This document shows, piece after piece, positions 8,431 to 17,346 of a DNA stretch of 57,147 nt (position 1 is its first letter; each line of letters begins with the position of its first letter). Origin of the DNA: Planctomycetota bacterium (lineage in GTDB: Bacteria > Planctomycetota > Planctomycetia > Planctomycetales > Planctomycetaceae); the NCBI GenBank assembly GCA_027623235.1, contig JAQBVJ010000035.1, positions 1 to 57,147 of the forward strand, given 5' to 3'. A program made the position numbers and the translations under genes. The notes beneath the pieces are model-generated. The model had not been told where the DNA came from. It saw nothing but the letters and a program-made list of their open reading frames with translations, and searched no databases.

Positions 8431-8870
8431 AATGAGTCCTCCGTCGGGGAAGACGCGCTGCGGAACCAGGCAGACAATCGGACCGGTTTCATTCCGTCGC
8501 CCGCAGCGGGATTCCAGGTGAGCCCCAGGCTCACCTGGCGGAGTCCGTCGACCTCGCCAGTCACGACCGCCGTAAGCGCTGCGTCGGGAAGCGACACAGA
8601 CTTTGCTGCCGTGGCTCGAAGATTCTCAACGGTCTCCGGCGCGAGCTGTTCCGGCGTCAGGACAGAAATCTGCTCCATCAGATTCGCGAGTTCGAGCTGC
8701 GCGATTCGACGTTCCTCGTTCACGCGACTGGCTGTCGAAACCCGCTTGACGATCGGCCCGATGGACGAGACCAGCACGCCGAACAGAATGGTCGCGACGA
8801 CCAGTTCGACTGTGCCGAACCCGCTTCTTTGGCGGCTATTGTCTTTCGGTGATGTCAACGCACGTCTCAC
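8427..8870 (-). CDS. Pseudopilin-like protein, GspI-like position
   Basis: A 147-residue protein with a prepilin leader: RSG cut before FGTVELVVATILFGVLVSSI, keeping Glu at +5. The size and the position directly behind the GspF genes match GspI-type minor pseudopilins. The coiled segment after the hydrophobic helix (NEERRIAQLELANLMEQI) is typical of the pilin spine. It follows the last GspF-like gene by 13 bases and overlaps the next pseudopilin gene by 4 bases. Confidence 0.78.
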   Translation of the reverse strand: MRRALTSPKDNSRQRSGFGTVELVVATILFGVLVSSIGPIVKRVSTASRVNEERRIAQLELANLMEQISVLTPEQLAPETVENLRATAAKSVSLPDAALTAVVTGEVDGLRQVSLGLTWNPAAGDGMKPVRLSAWFRSASSPTEDSL

Positions 8871-8883
8871 AGGTTTGCTCCGG

Positions 8884-10515
8884 TCAACTCAGGTCGTTGA
8901 GGAGTTTCACCATCGGCATGAAAACGCCGAGGATGATGAAGGCACACAGCAGGCCGAACGCCACGATCACGGCCGGCTCAATGAAACTCGACGCCATTTG
9001 AACGCGATGTTCGAGCGTTCGTTCGCGGGAACTGGCCAGTTCGTCCAAAGCCCACGGCAGATTGCCGGCGGCCGTGGCGACGCGGATCAGCTGCAGGTCC
9101 TGGCTCCTCAGATAACCGCTACTGGTGAGAAGCTGCCAGGCGTCGCCGCCGGCCTGGACTCCTTCGGTGACTGCGGCCAGATTCGACCGCGCTGAATTTC
9201 TCTGATGCGTTTTTGCCATCGCGCTCAGCGCATCGTTCAGCGGTTTCCCGGATCGTATGACAGCGCTGAGCTGCCTCAGCACATCAGGCCCGTCGAGCTT
9301 TGGAAACAGTTTCGCAAAGACTTTTGAGTTGAGATTCTTCCAGGCAAGCGGTTCCCCGAGGCCAAGTCGAATGAGCATCCGCAGCGGATACACACCGATC
9401 AGAACGAGGACCGGCCAGTAGTTGACGGCGTATTCGGCACACCAGATCAGGTTCTCGGTCACGCCCGGCAGTTCTGCCCCAAAGCCTTCGAAGATCGCCT
9501 TGAATTTCGGCATGATGAAGATCATCAGAAAACTGACGATTCCGGTTGCGATACTGGCATAAGCCAGCAGGTAGGTGATCAGGCCCGTCACGTTCGACAG
9601 CGTAAAGCGTGTTCGGATCGAGTCGAGGTACTGCTTCGAACAGACGACGAGCGTCTTTTCGAGCGTGCCAGTCTTCTCTGCGGTCTGGATCGACGCGATG
9701 ACCCACGCGGGCAGGATCAGTCCCGACCCGAAGAAAAATCGAACCAGCAGGCTCACCGGGTTGTACTGGATGAACCATCGCCAGAGCGTCGACCCGTGAA
9801 ACGAGTTCTTGCGATTAACCATCAGCGAGTCGCCGAGCGATAAACCGGTTTCAAGGTCTCGAGCCAGCTGTCGAATGCTGGCGGCGTTTTCTCCGAACGT
9901 ACACCCTGCGTGATTTCGAAGCTCGGCCGGCAGGTTTCTTCCGGATCGAATAGTGACAGTGATGATCCACAGCAGCTGGCACTGTCGCCTGGCTCGAACC
10001 AGCTGCAGCGAAAGCGGGACGCCGATCAGCAGGACGAGTAGTAGAAACACCAGGTTGTGGGGAACGACGGCCAGGGTGATGAGCAGAAACACCACTCCAC
10101 CGGCCCAGCCGAGGAACGCGATGCTGCCGAGCGACCGATCAATCGAAAGCTGGAGTTCGTCGTTGTCTTCGTCGACCAGTCGCCCAACGGATTTGGCGCA
10201 GCCGTGAAGCATCACACCGACCAGGCACACCAGTACTCCAGCACAAGTGCTCGCGGCGGTCAGGCCAATCTCCTCCTCGCCGCTCACAATCGCTGACAGA
10301 ATCGACAGTCCGATCAGGCCCATGAATGCGATAAGTCCTCCCGTTGCGAGCAGGATGTGTGCCGCGAATCGAATCCGGCGGGACGCACGTCGTGAGTTGC
10401 TCGCTGTCCTGGACGAACCGGTCCGCACGACGAACCAGCACGCCGGCACAACAATCAGCAGCAAGACGACGGCAAGCCCCACCCCGGCAGCAGCGATGTC
10501 AGAAGAGTTGATCAT
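8884..10515 (-). CDS. GspF-like inner-membrane platform protein 1 (long form)
   Basis: A 543-residue GspF/PilC-type protein. Compared with the usual 400 residues it has an extra N-terminal block of four to five membrane helices (about residues 5-185) before the first T2SSF domain (about 190-340, with the EKTGTLEKTL motif and a GFGAELPGVTENL loop). The second T2SSF domain ends in VKLLNDLS. GspF is the polytopic platform that couples the GspE ATPase to pseudopilin assembly. It is the third of three consecutive GspF-like genes, and its last eight residues match those of the second. The start is uncertain: ATG 10515 is used here, with an in-frame GTG at 10548 possible. The extra helices are unusual for the family. 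Confidence 0.88.
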   Translation of the reverse strand: MINSSDIAAAGVGLAVVLLLIVVPACWFVVRTGSSRTASNSRRASRRIRFAAHILLATGGLIAFMGLIGLSILSAIVSGEEEIGLTAASTCAGVLVCLVGVMLHGCAKSVGRLVDEDNDELQLSIDRSLGSIAFLGWAGGVVFLLITLAVVPHNLVFLLLVLLIGVPLSLQLVRARRQCQLLWIITVTIRSGRNLPAELRNHAGCTFGENAASIRQLARDLETGLSLGDSLMVNRKNSFHGSTLWRWFIQYNPVSLLVRFFFGSGLILPAWVIASIQTAEKTGTLEKTLVVCSKQYLDSIRTRFTLSNVTGLITYLLAYASIATGIVSFLMIFIMPKFKAIFEGFGAELPGVTENLIWCAEYAVNYWPVLVLIGVYPLRMLIRLGLGEPLAWKNLNSKVFAKLFPKLDGPDVLRQLSAVIRSGKPLNDALSAMAKTHQRNSARSNLAAVTEGVQAGGDAWQLLTSSGYLRSQDLQLIRVATAAGNLPWALDELASSRERTLEHRVQMASSFIEPAVIVAFGLLCAFIILGVFMPMVKLLNDLS

Positions 10516-10567
10516 GAGAACTCGAAATCCCGGATCGGGAAACTTCACGAGTGAACGAGTAAAAAGG

Positions 10568-11794
10568 TCAGGAGAGATCGTTCAACAGCTTCACAAGCGG
10601 AAGGAACATCGAAACAACAAACAGAGAAACCATGCAGGCCACCATCAGGATGGCGACTGGTTCCAGAGCGGCGGTAATTGTTCTTGAGTGGACTTCGGCG
10701 TGAGCCACGTAGATCTCGCCGGCGCCCCGGACGATGTCACCCGGACTCTGTCCGTCGCGTCGGTCACTCACATCCCAGCTCATGACATTCAAAATGTCTC
10801 GCGGAAAATGAGGCACCAACTCTCCCTGCGTCGGTCCATTTCCGGCTTCCGCCTTCAGACTTAACAGGTAAGAACCCTCACGCAGATTCCAGTCGGACAC
10901 GCCATCCCCGGCCAGCTTCAAGGCCTCCGGCAAGGGAATGCGATGGTCGATCAGAATTGCCAGCAGGTGGCAGTACTCAGCCAGAGCTCCATAACGCAAC
11001 GTCGGGCCGAAGAGTGGGACGCAGTACAGGAGCCGTCGCCAGGCCGCCGGGCCGATCACGTTTCTTGTGATCGCCCGAAGGACAAGCGGCAGGCCAAGCA
11101 ACACGGCCAGCGAGACGGGCCACACCTGCACCGCGGCGATCGTGAACGACGAAAGGTCCAGGATCGCCTCCGTCAAACCGGGCAACTGCACTCCGAAGTC
11201 GTCGAAGATGACTCGAAACTGCGGCATGAGGAAATACAGGAGTCCTCCGGCGATCACGAACGCGATCAGAAACAGGGTCAACGGATACGCCAGAGAAACT
11301 CGAATCCGGCTCTGGATCGTCGCCCGCAGCCGACTGAACTGAACGTAGTGGTTGATGCCGCCAGCCAGATCGCCCATCTGAGTGCCGGCATGAACGAGCC
11401 CTTTCAGATACGCGGGCAGCTGAATCGACTCGCCGGAAAACACTTCTTTCAGATCGTCTCCGGCTTCCAGCCGATCCGCCATCTGAGTCAACACGCGGCA
11501 GATCGATCGATCTCCCGTGTCCTCGGCGAGTGCTCGCAGTCCGGCAGACAGCGGAACTCCGGCGGCGATCAACTGCCCGGCCCGCGATACCGCTTCAATC
11601 CGAGATGCTGAGCTCGCTGCCACCGAGGTCTCTGCAGCAGGAGCCACTTCGTCCTTGCCAGCCGATTCGATCTCGATCGGACGGAGTCCGCGCGCTTCGA
11701 GCTCCGCGCGAGCCTGCTCGGCCGAATCAGACTCGACAAAGCCGGACACGGTCTGCCCGTCAGGATCGGCGGCGGTGTAACGAAAACGTGTCAT
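10568..11794 (-). CDS. gspF: GspF-like inner-membrane platform protein 2
   Basis: A 408-residue protein of standard GspF length. It opens with the GspF N-terminal module (FRYTAADPDGQTVSGFVES, then RAELEARGLRPIEIE). Two T2SSF domains follow (about 65-190 and 265-400), with the landmark pairs AGVPLSAGLRALAED, AGTQMGDLAGG and YPLTLFLIAFVIAGGLLYFLMP. The C-terminus LVKLLNDLS matches that of the next gene. Of the three GspF-like proteins it is the closest to classical GspF. It lies 49 bases after the preceding GspF-like gene on the same strand. Confidence 0.92.
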   Translation of the reverse strand: MTRFRYTAADPDGQTVSGFVESDSAEQARAELEARGLRPIEIESAGKDEVAPAAETSVAASSASRIEAVSRAGQLIAAGVPLSAGLRALAEDTGDRSICRVLTQMADRLEAGDDLKEVFSGESIQLPAYLKGLVHAGTQMGDLAGGINHYVQFSRLRATIQSRIRVSLAYPLTLFLIAFVIAGGLLYFLMPQFRVIFDDFGVQLPGLTEAILDLSSFTIAAVQVWPVSLAVLLGLPLVLRAITRNVIGPAAWRRLLYCVPLFGPTLRYGALAEYCHLLAILIDHRIPLPEALKLAGDGVSDWNLREGSYLLSLKAEAGNGPTQGELVPHFPRDILNVMSWDVSDRRDGQSPGDIVRGAGEIYVAHAEVHSRTITAALEPVAILMVACMVSLFVVSMFLPLVKLLNDLS

Positions 11795-11843
11795 GAGGTT
11801 TCAGTCTTCCGAGACAACTCAATTAAACATCAGGACAGAACAG

Positions 11844-12923
11844 TCAGATAATCGGAGCGGCCAGTTGCTTGTACATTTCCAGAAGAGGTGCAAACAGAGC
11901 GACGGCGTACAACGCAGCCGACGTCCCGCCGATGCCCGCGGTCAGGATGATCGGCAACGTCACGCGAGCCCACTCGATCCGGTGGTCCGCCCGACGTTCG
12001 TAAACCTCGCTGGCCTGCTGCATCGTCGCGGGCAGTGCCGAATTCTGATTGCCGGACACCATCATCCAGCGCAGAAACGACGGCAGCCCGGTCGCGTTTC
12101 TCAGTGCCACGTCGAGCGACTGGCCGGCCTGAAGTTTCTCGGACGCCTGGACGCCGCTGTCGACGATCTGCGGATTGCCGGTGGAGTAGCTCGCAAGGAC
12201 GATTGCCTCATGCAGTGGCGTTTCGTGCTTGACCAGCAGGGCGAGCATGTGAGCAAACGTGGCGCGGTCGTAGTTTTCGGTGATCGGCTTCAGCCATGGG
12301 AGCCAGCGAAATGCGTGCAGACGACTCTCGACAAGTTGACCCGCCGCTCCGCCAGCGATCGCTGCCGACGCTCGTGTCAGAAGCGTCGCGCCCGCGATGG
12401 CCACAAGCGGCACACCCGGCCCCCAGAGCCAGAGCGATTCCCGCAACCAGATCAGCACGTTCATCGCCGTTTCCGGCTGGAACCCGAGGGTGCCGTACAT
12501 CTGCTGAACTCGACCGACGAACCCCCACACGAAGGCCACAAACAATGCGTAGCTCAAAGCGAAAACGATCAACGGATAAACAAAGGCCAGCACAGCTCGC
12601 CGATGCAGGTCGAGCAGTTTTCGGGCGAGCCCGGAAATCGTCTCGAGTGCTTCCGGCAGCCGTCCCGCCCTCAGCCCGCTCTCGACAACCGCCAGATAAA
12701 CTCCCGGAACGCGGTCGCCTTCGTCGGCCAGAGCCCGCTCAAGAGTCGCCCCCGCTTCCATCCGTTCTGCAAGTCGTTCTGACAATCGTGCGAGACCGCC
12801 CGTCGCCGATCCGGCAATCTGACTCAGCCCGAGCTCCAGCGGAATCCCCGCGCGAATCAGCGCAGCAATCTCGTCGTTCAGAGCGAGAAACTGCTCAAGT
12901 TTCACCGAGCCTCCCGATGCCAT
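11844..12923 (-). CDS. GspF-like inner-membrane platform protein 3 (short form)
   Basis: A 359-residue GspF-like protein that lacks the N-terminal GspF module and starts directly at the first T2SSF domain (EIAALIRAGIPLELGLSQI, then VESGLRAGRLPEALETI). The second domain (TFAHMLALLVKHETPLHEAI, VSGNQNSALPATM) ends in two hydrophobic helices. It is the first of the three GspF-like genes and follows the GspE gene by 100 bases in which I see nothing distinctive. Three different platform proteins could form a mixed assembly or serve different pseudopilin sets. Confidence 0.88.
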   Translation of the reverse strand: MASGGSVKLEQFLALNDEIAALIRAGIPLELGLSQIAGSATGGLARLSERLAERMEAGATLERALADEGDRVPGVYLAVVESGLRAGRLPEALETISGLARKLLDLHRRAVLAFVYPLIVFALSYALFVAFVWGFVGRVQQMYGTLGFQPETAMNVLIWLRESLWLWGPGVPLVAIAGATLLTRASAAIAGGAAGQLVESRLHAFRWLPWLKPITENYDRATFAHMLALLVKHETPLHEAIVLASYSTGNPQIVDSGVQASEKLQAGQSLDVALRNATGLPSFLRWMMVSGNQNSALPATMQQASEVYERRADHRIEWARVTLPIILTAGIGGTSAALYAVALFAPLLEMYKQLAAPII

Positions 12924-13023
12924 GACAACACTCTTTCGCAGGTCAGGCTCTGCCTGACGAAGTCAAAGAACCACGTAACGCATTGATTAAAGTCGCGGAG
13001 AACTCCGAAGGGCGGAGCGTGAC

Positions 13024-14286
13024 CTACTTCGAAAATCCGAACACGCGCCGAACCTCTGCCGGACTGGTCAGCCCCGCTTCGACCGCCTCGCAGGCGTTCG
13101 TCCAGCGGGTTTTCATACCCGACTCAACGGCCAGCGATTCCAGTTCGTCCGCGTCGCTGCGGGAGAGGATCGCCCGGCCGAGATCGCCCTCGGGCCGAAG
13201 TAACTCCGCCAGCAGCAGCCGTCCCGAGTACCCAGTGCTGCGACACTTCTCGCAGCCGACGGGCACTCGACACAAACTCACATCGAGCCCCAGTCGATCC
13301 TCTTCCGAGGACGCTTCGAGCGAACACTCACACAACTTTCGGACCAGCCGCTGAGCCACAATCCCCAGCACTCCGGTTCGAAGCAGGTACGGCTCGATGC
13401 CCATATCCGAAAGTCGGCAGACCGCTCCGGCCGCGCTGGCGGCGTGAAACGTCGTCAGCACGAGATGCCCGGTGAGGGCTGCCTGGAAAACCGTTTCCGC
13501 TGTCAACCGGTCACGAATCTCGCCGACGAGGATGACTTCCGGGTCCTGCCTCATCAGCGATTTCAAACCGGTTTCATAGTCGAATCCGGCGGCCGGATTG
13601 ACCTGAGACTGAGCCACGCCAGACACGACGGCCTCAATCGGATCTTCCAGAGACACGAGACTCCGCTCGCCCCGCGATTTGTCTACGACTTCGCGAAGTG
13701 CCGCATAAATCGTTGTGGTCTTTCCACTTCCCGCCGGCCCGCAGACAAGAATCACTCCCCCGGATTCGAGCAACAGGTCACCCAGCCCGCTGCAAATCTC
13801 CGCCGGCAGCCCGAGCTGATCGAGCCTCCGAAAAGCCCCCGACCCGACAAACAGGCGGACCACGGCCTTCTCGCCATAAAGAGTGGGAAACGTACTGAGC
13901 CGCATTTCGACCATCTGATCCGATCCTGCGAGCGGCTCTTGCGGTTCGGTCTGCTTGGATTTCGACCCCGCACTGACTTGCGTATGCCGAACTCGCCCCT
14001 CCTGAGGCACCTCGGTCCGATAAGTCAGCAGCTCGGCCAGCACCTTGAGCCGGGCAACAACATTCGGCGCGATCTCAGCGCCAATCCGAGTCACCTCGTG
14101 CAGCACCCCGTCAATCCGCCAGCAGACCTGGCTGCCGCCAGAGTCAAGAATAATGTGCACATCACTCGCCCCCGCCACCTGAGCTGAACTCAACAGCGAG
14201 TCGACAATCTCAACCGCCGTCGCCGTTTCTCCGCGCGCCCGAGCCGCAAGCTCGGCGAGGTACTGATCGGTGAGGCTGGTCGGCAT
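13024..14286 (-). CDS. gspE: GspE/PilB-type secretion ATPase
   Basis: A 420-residue hexameric ATPase of the T2SS/type IV pilus family. Seen here: Walker A GPAGSGKTT (183-191), the Asp box SLEDPIE (212-218), Walker B VILVGEIRD (251-259) and the His box LTGHLVLTTFHA (271-282). It also has a C-terminal Cys cluster (C319, C321, C345, C348) in the place of the zinc-binding tetracysteine of GspE. The N-terminal N1E-type domain that binds GspL is absent; the protein begins with the N2-like part at about residue 25. It heads the minus-strand cluster. With no gspL or gspM visible, it presumably acts directly on the GspF-like proteins. Confidence 0.94.
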   Translation of the reverse strand: MPTSLTDQYLAELAARARGETATAVEIVDSLLSSAQVAGASDVHIILDSGGSQVCWRIDGVLHEVTRIGAEIAPNVVARLKVLAELLTYRTEVPQEGRVRHTQVSAGSKSKQTEPQEPLAGSDQMVEMRLSTFPTLYGEKAVVRLFVGSGAFRRLDQLGLPAEICSGLGDLLLESGGVILVCGPAGSGKTTTIYAALREVVDKSRGERSLVSLEDPIEAVVSGVAQSQVNPAAGFDYETGLKSLMRQDPEVILVGEIRDRLTAETVFQAALTGHLVLTTFHAASAAGAVCRLSDMGIEPYLLRTGVLGIVAQRLVRKLCECSLEASSEEDRLGLDVSLCRVPVGCEKCRSTGYSGRLLLAELLRPEGDLGRAILSRSDADELESLAVESGMKTRWTNACEAVEAGLTSPAEVRRVFGFSK

Positions 14287-14407
14287 TCGGATTCCCGGCG
14301 AAAAATGGAGCGTCGCAGGGAAGATCGTGACCAGAGCGGAATTTGTCTACGGCGTCGTGGATTCCTGATTCAGGACCGTCGATCCGTGTGCGCGAGAACC
14401 GCGCTGA

Positions 14408-14460
14408 CCGTTCGGAGGGGGAGGAGACCGAAACCAAACGGTCTTCACCACCCCTGTCCC
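14408..14460. repeat. Hairpin repeat, copy downstream of the desaturase
   Basis: Begins CCGTTCGGAGGGGGAGG and contains the hairpin AGACCG/CGGTCT (14425-14430 with 14439-14444). The same layout and much of the sequence recur at 15767-15820, so the two copies bracket the desaturase gene. It sits in the 184-base gap between the GspE start and the desaturase stop, where I see nothing else. Confidence 0.5.
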
Positions 14461-14470
14461 TGCGCAATCA

Positions 14471-15625
14471 TCAGCGGGATAATTCGATGGGGTTGTTTCG
14501 AGTTTCGTTGTCTGAGTCCGCCAGAATCTCGCGGGAGACGTCAACCACAAAGTTCTCGACCTGGGCTTTCTCGGCTACGGGAGACGGGGCGCCGGCGTTC
14601 ATGCCGACCCCGGGATTCCAGATGGCCGGCAGCATATCCACAATGGCTGACCAGTACGTCGGAAAGACCGGGTAAGCGAGGTCGGGATTGCCTTGCTGAT
14701 AACCAGCCATCTTATCGCGCAGCTGGTTCGTTGACGCTCGCGGATGGCGATGATGCGGGCCGTGCATGAAGATGTCGAAGTTGAAGTAGCACGCGATTCT
14801 TGTCAGCCAGGTCTGGCCCATAACCGTCCGGGTGCCCAGCAGCGGATCGTAGCTTTTCATGCCGAGATGTTCGGTAAACTTGCGGAACACCTGCAGCACA
14901 CCGGCGATCCAGTGAGGAATCACCCACGCTCGCAGAAAGATGCCCCAGCTTTCGGTAACAGCAACCGTCGTCAGGATCACCAGCCATGTGATCAACATGG
15001 CGACGTACTCCCAGCCGATCTGGCGTCGAATCTTTGAGTCGGTCAGTGGCGAGCCGGAATGAAAGTAGAGCCGCCCGTATGCGAACGGCGTCGTGAAGAC
15101 ACCTAAAGGAAATTCCAGCCAGCAGAAGATTCGTCGGAACCAGAGTGATGTCTGCGGGTCGGAGTACGGCCACAGTTCCCAGTCAGTGGGTTTGTTGAGA
15201 TAAGCGTGATGCCGGATATGGCTCTCTCGATAGATCGAGTACGGCACGAAGAGCAAGGTTCCGATCACCTGGCCGACAATGACACTGAATCGTCTCGATC
15301 CGCAGATCGTCTGGTGCGAAGCTTCGTGAAAGCAGCTGGTCCAGCAGAAAAATACATAGGCGGCAAGTACGGTCCAGACAACCTGCCATAGCGGGTCTCC
15401 CGTCGGCCAATAGAACGCGAGTGCCGCCTGGGCTGCCAGTCCAACGGGGCCGATCAGAAAACGAGGCCACATCGAGTTTGACTCAATCGCTGTGACTTCT
15501 GCCGCCGTCAACTCGGTGAGGGACACGATGTGATGCTCCGGGACAGGCTTCGACCAGCTCGCACCATCCCGAGCGATTCTGCTCTGGAATTCTTCTGCGA
15601 CTCCTTGATCATAGGCCGGATGCAT
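14471..15625 (-). CDS. Membrane fatty acid desaturase-family protein
   Basis: A 384-residue di-iron membrane desaturase/hydroxylase. The three histidine boxes are intact: HEASH (100-104), HIRHH (136-140) and HGPHHRH (288-294), plus an extra EHLG His at 253. Hydrophobic spans at about 55-95, 112-130 and 205-245 fit the usual four-helix layout. The family introduces double bonds or hydroxyl groups into acyl chains or carotenoids, using electrons from a ferredoxin or cytochrome. The substrate here is not readable. It is transcribed alone and is flanked on both sides by related hairpin repeats. Confidence 0.92.
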   Translation of the reverse strand: MHPAYDQGVAEEFQSRIARDGASWSKPVPEHHIVSLTELTAAEVTAIESNSMWPRFLIGPVGLAAQAALAFYWPTGDPLWQVVWTVLAAYVFFCWTSCFHEASHQTICGSRRFSVIVGQVIGTLLFVPYSIYRESHIRHHAYLNKPTDWELWPYSDPQTSLWFRRIFCWLEFPLGVFTTPFAYGRLYFHSGSPLTDSKIRRQIGWEYVAMLITWLVILTTVAVTESWGIFLRAWVIPHWIAGVLQVFRKFTEHLGMKSYDPLLGTRTVMGQTWLTRIACYFNFDIFMHGPHHRHPRASTNQLRDKMAGYQQGNPDLAYPVFPTYWSAIVDMLPAIWNPGVGMNAGAPSPVAEKAQVENFVVDVSREILADSDNETRNNPIELSR

Positions 15626-15766
15626 CCGGTAATGACCGCGTAACTTCCGGGCCGCTTGAGAACTCGAAACCGCCTGTCAAGAGTTTCCGACTGTATCGGT
15701 ACGACTGGCTATGCGGGTCTTGATGACGGCCACAGAACTTGAATGACGTGACAATTCCACTCGCAC

Positions 15767-15820
15767 GGTTCCGAGGGAGGGAGACTGAAATCAATCAGTC
15801 TTCGGTACCCTTTTTCCGCC
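15767..15820. repeat. Hairpin repeat, copy upstream of the desaturase
   Basis: GGTTCCGAGGGAGGGAGACT leads into a perfect 7-bp hairpin AGACTGA/TCAGTCT (15782-15788 with 15795-15801), enclosed by an outer stem GGTTCCGA/TCGGTACC (7 of 8 pairs) and followed by CCTTTTTCC. It is related to the copy at 14408-14460. Confidence 0.5.
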
Positions 15821-15887
15821 AAAGAAGTGGGAACACCACGCTACGCCGCATTGGTTGCAAGCACCCAGTGCGATAGTGCCACTCGCA

Positions 15888-16367
15888 TCACTCTCTTTGT
15901 GCCTTCCATTGATTGACAGCATCTATGAGCAGCGAGTTGACTGCCTCCCGACCTTCACATATTCCGACGCATTGCAACGCCGTCTTCCCTTGAGAATTCA
16001 CCAATGTGGGATTGGCACCGGATTTCAAGATGAGAGATACGGCTTGTGAGTCGCACCAGCTTGCTGAGTTCATTAAGGGCGTGTATTTACCGTATCCAAT
16101 GTCTGGGTCCGCTCCAGCATCAAGAAGTACAGACACAACATCGACCCCTCCATGGGGACCGGTGGCAACATACAGCAAGATCTCTCCATCTTGTGTCTTG
16201 AGATTAGGATCACCGCCATTTTTTATCCAGGCGTGGAGTTGTGCTTCATTATTGTTGGCGACGAAGCTCAATACGGAATCAGGACGATTGTTGTTACAGC
16301 CGTTCACAAGAAGACCCATCGTGAGATATCGCCAGGCACTTCCATGTATTCGGGCTGGGTAATTCAT
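15888..16367 (-). CDS. Small ankyrin-repeat protein, possible lipoprotein
   Basis: A 159-residue protein with three to four ankyrin repeats (GGDPNLKTQDGEILLYVA, AGADPDIGYGKYTPLM, SGANPTLVNSQGKTAL), ending in a helical cap. The N-terminus contains MGLLVNGC, which could be a weak lipobox with Cys24. Its base composition looks clearly less GC-rich than its neighbours, hinting at recent acquisition. Ankyrin repeats mediate protein contacts, so no enzymatic role is expected. It stands alone between the desaturase and an unknown gene on the same strand. Confidence 0.82.
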   Translation of the reverse strand: MNYPARIHGSAWRYLTMGLLVNGCNNNRPDSVLSFVANNNEAQLHAWIKNGGDPNLKTQDGEILLYVATGPHGGVDVVSVLLDAGADPDIGYGKYTPLMNSASWCDSQAVSLILKSGANPTLVNSQGKTALQCVGICEGREAVNSLLIDAVNQWKAQRE

Positions 16368-16487
16368 CGAGTGGCCTCACAACATTCTGTATGGCGAAGT
16401 CGGGTACATCCAAATTGGAAAGGGCCACGCCGGACGCGCGTTACAGGATGCCGTGACTCCTTGGGATTTCGTCAGGCAGAGCCTGAG

Positions 16488-17231
16488 CTACGGAGTGGCT
16501 TTCTGGATTGTGGACACGCGGATTGCGGCGCGGCTTGCAGCGACGAATTCTGATTCCGGGACCTTCTCGAATTCACCGTCCTGATTGAGCAGGACGAGTT
16601 CTTCAGCGGACGCCTCAAGGGATGTTCGCAGCGATTTTGCGTCGATGGCCGGGCTCCATGTCCAGCCGGTCGGCACCAGCACGAGTTCCCGCTCATTCAG
16701 AAGAGCGCCGGGAATCGATGGGAGTGGAGAGCCTCGAAACAGCACGCGGCCGTCGTCGCTCACCGCGAACGTAAGTCGGTCGAGCCGGACCTGCGACACA
16801 GAAGCGGCCCACGTGACCGCGGCATCGGCCGGGACAAGGAGACATTGCGGCTCGACTGGTTCCGAACTCCGCACAAGAGTCACCGGGACACGCGGGATCC
16901 GACCGAGGCTCACGCCAGCAACCGGCAATGTGAGCTCAACAAGTTCGGAAATCGGAATCCACTCGTCAGCAGGAAGCACTCCGGTCGGCGTCTTCTCATC
17001 AAATCTTGTCAGCGTTCGATTCGAGTCGACGCGGAATCGCTCCTCACACGGCAGCGAACGAAGACACCGGAGCAGGTCGTCATCGAGGCTCGGCCCGGCT
17101 ACCCAGAGACGGGACGCCTCGCTCAAGGTTGCTTCAACATCAGCCAGCAGGCGGAGTCGACCGACCGCGCCGGCGACGTCTGCCTGGGATTCTGTGTTGA
17201 AGGCAAACCGAATTGCCCAGGCTGGGGTCAT
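16488..17231 (-). CDS. Unknown protein, about 247 residues
   Basis: No family recognised with certainty. The protein is acidic and ordered, with segments such as RLWVAGPSLDDDLLRCLRSL, CEERFRVDSN and DEWIPISELVELTLPVAGV. The pattern of a hydrophobic WVAG strand, a charged helix and then W-x-P-I reminds me, from memory only, of small accessory domains of MoxR-vWA-propeller systems, but no MoxR or vWA gene is nearby. I chose ATG 17231; an in-frame TTG at 17312 would add a basic, unconvincing extension. The opposite-strand frame in this region is a shadow upstream of the isochorismatase start. Confidence 0.62.
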   Translation of the reverse strand: MTPAWAIRFAFNTESQADVAGAVGRLRLLADVEATLSEASRLWVAGPSLDDDLLRCLRSLPCEERFRVDSNRTLTRFDEKTPTGVLPADEWIPISELVELTLPVAGVSLGRIPRVPVTLVRSSEPVEPQCLLVPADAAVTWAASVSQVRLDRLTFAVSDDGRVLFRGSPLPSIPGALLNERELVLVPTGWTWSPAIDAKSLRTSLEASAEELVLLNQDGEFEKVPESEFVAASRAAIRVSTIQKATP

Positions 17232-17346
17232 TGGTTCAAAGTCCGTTCGAAGTGTGTCTGCTGGCGGCAGAAAGTACGATCGTCGGCGTCGATGGCTGTC
17301 TCTTCGATTCAACCGGGGACTCTAACCGGACAGCCAGTTGAAAATG

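Noticed and set aside
7855..9195. A 446-codon plus-strand frame opposite the pseudopilin genes
   Set aside because: It overlaps four coherent pseudopilin/GspF genes with overlapping starts and stops, and its product has no domain pattern.
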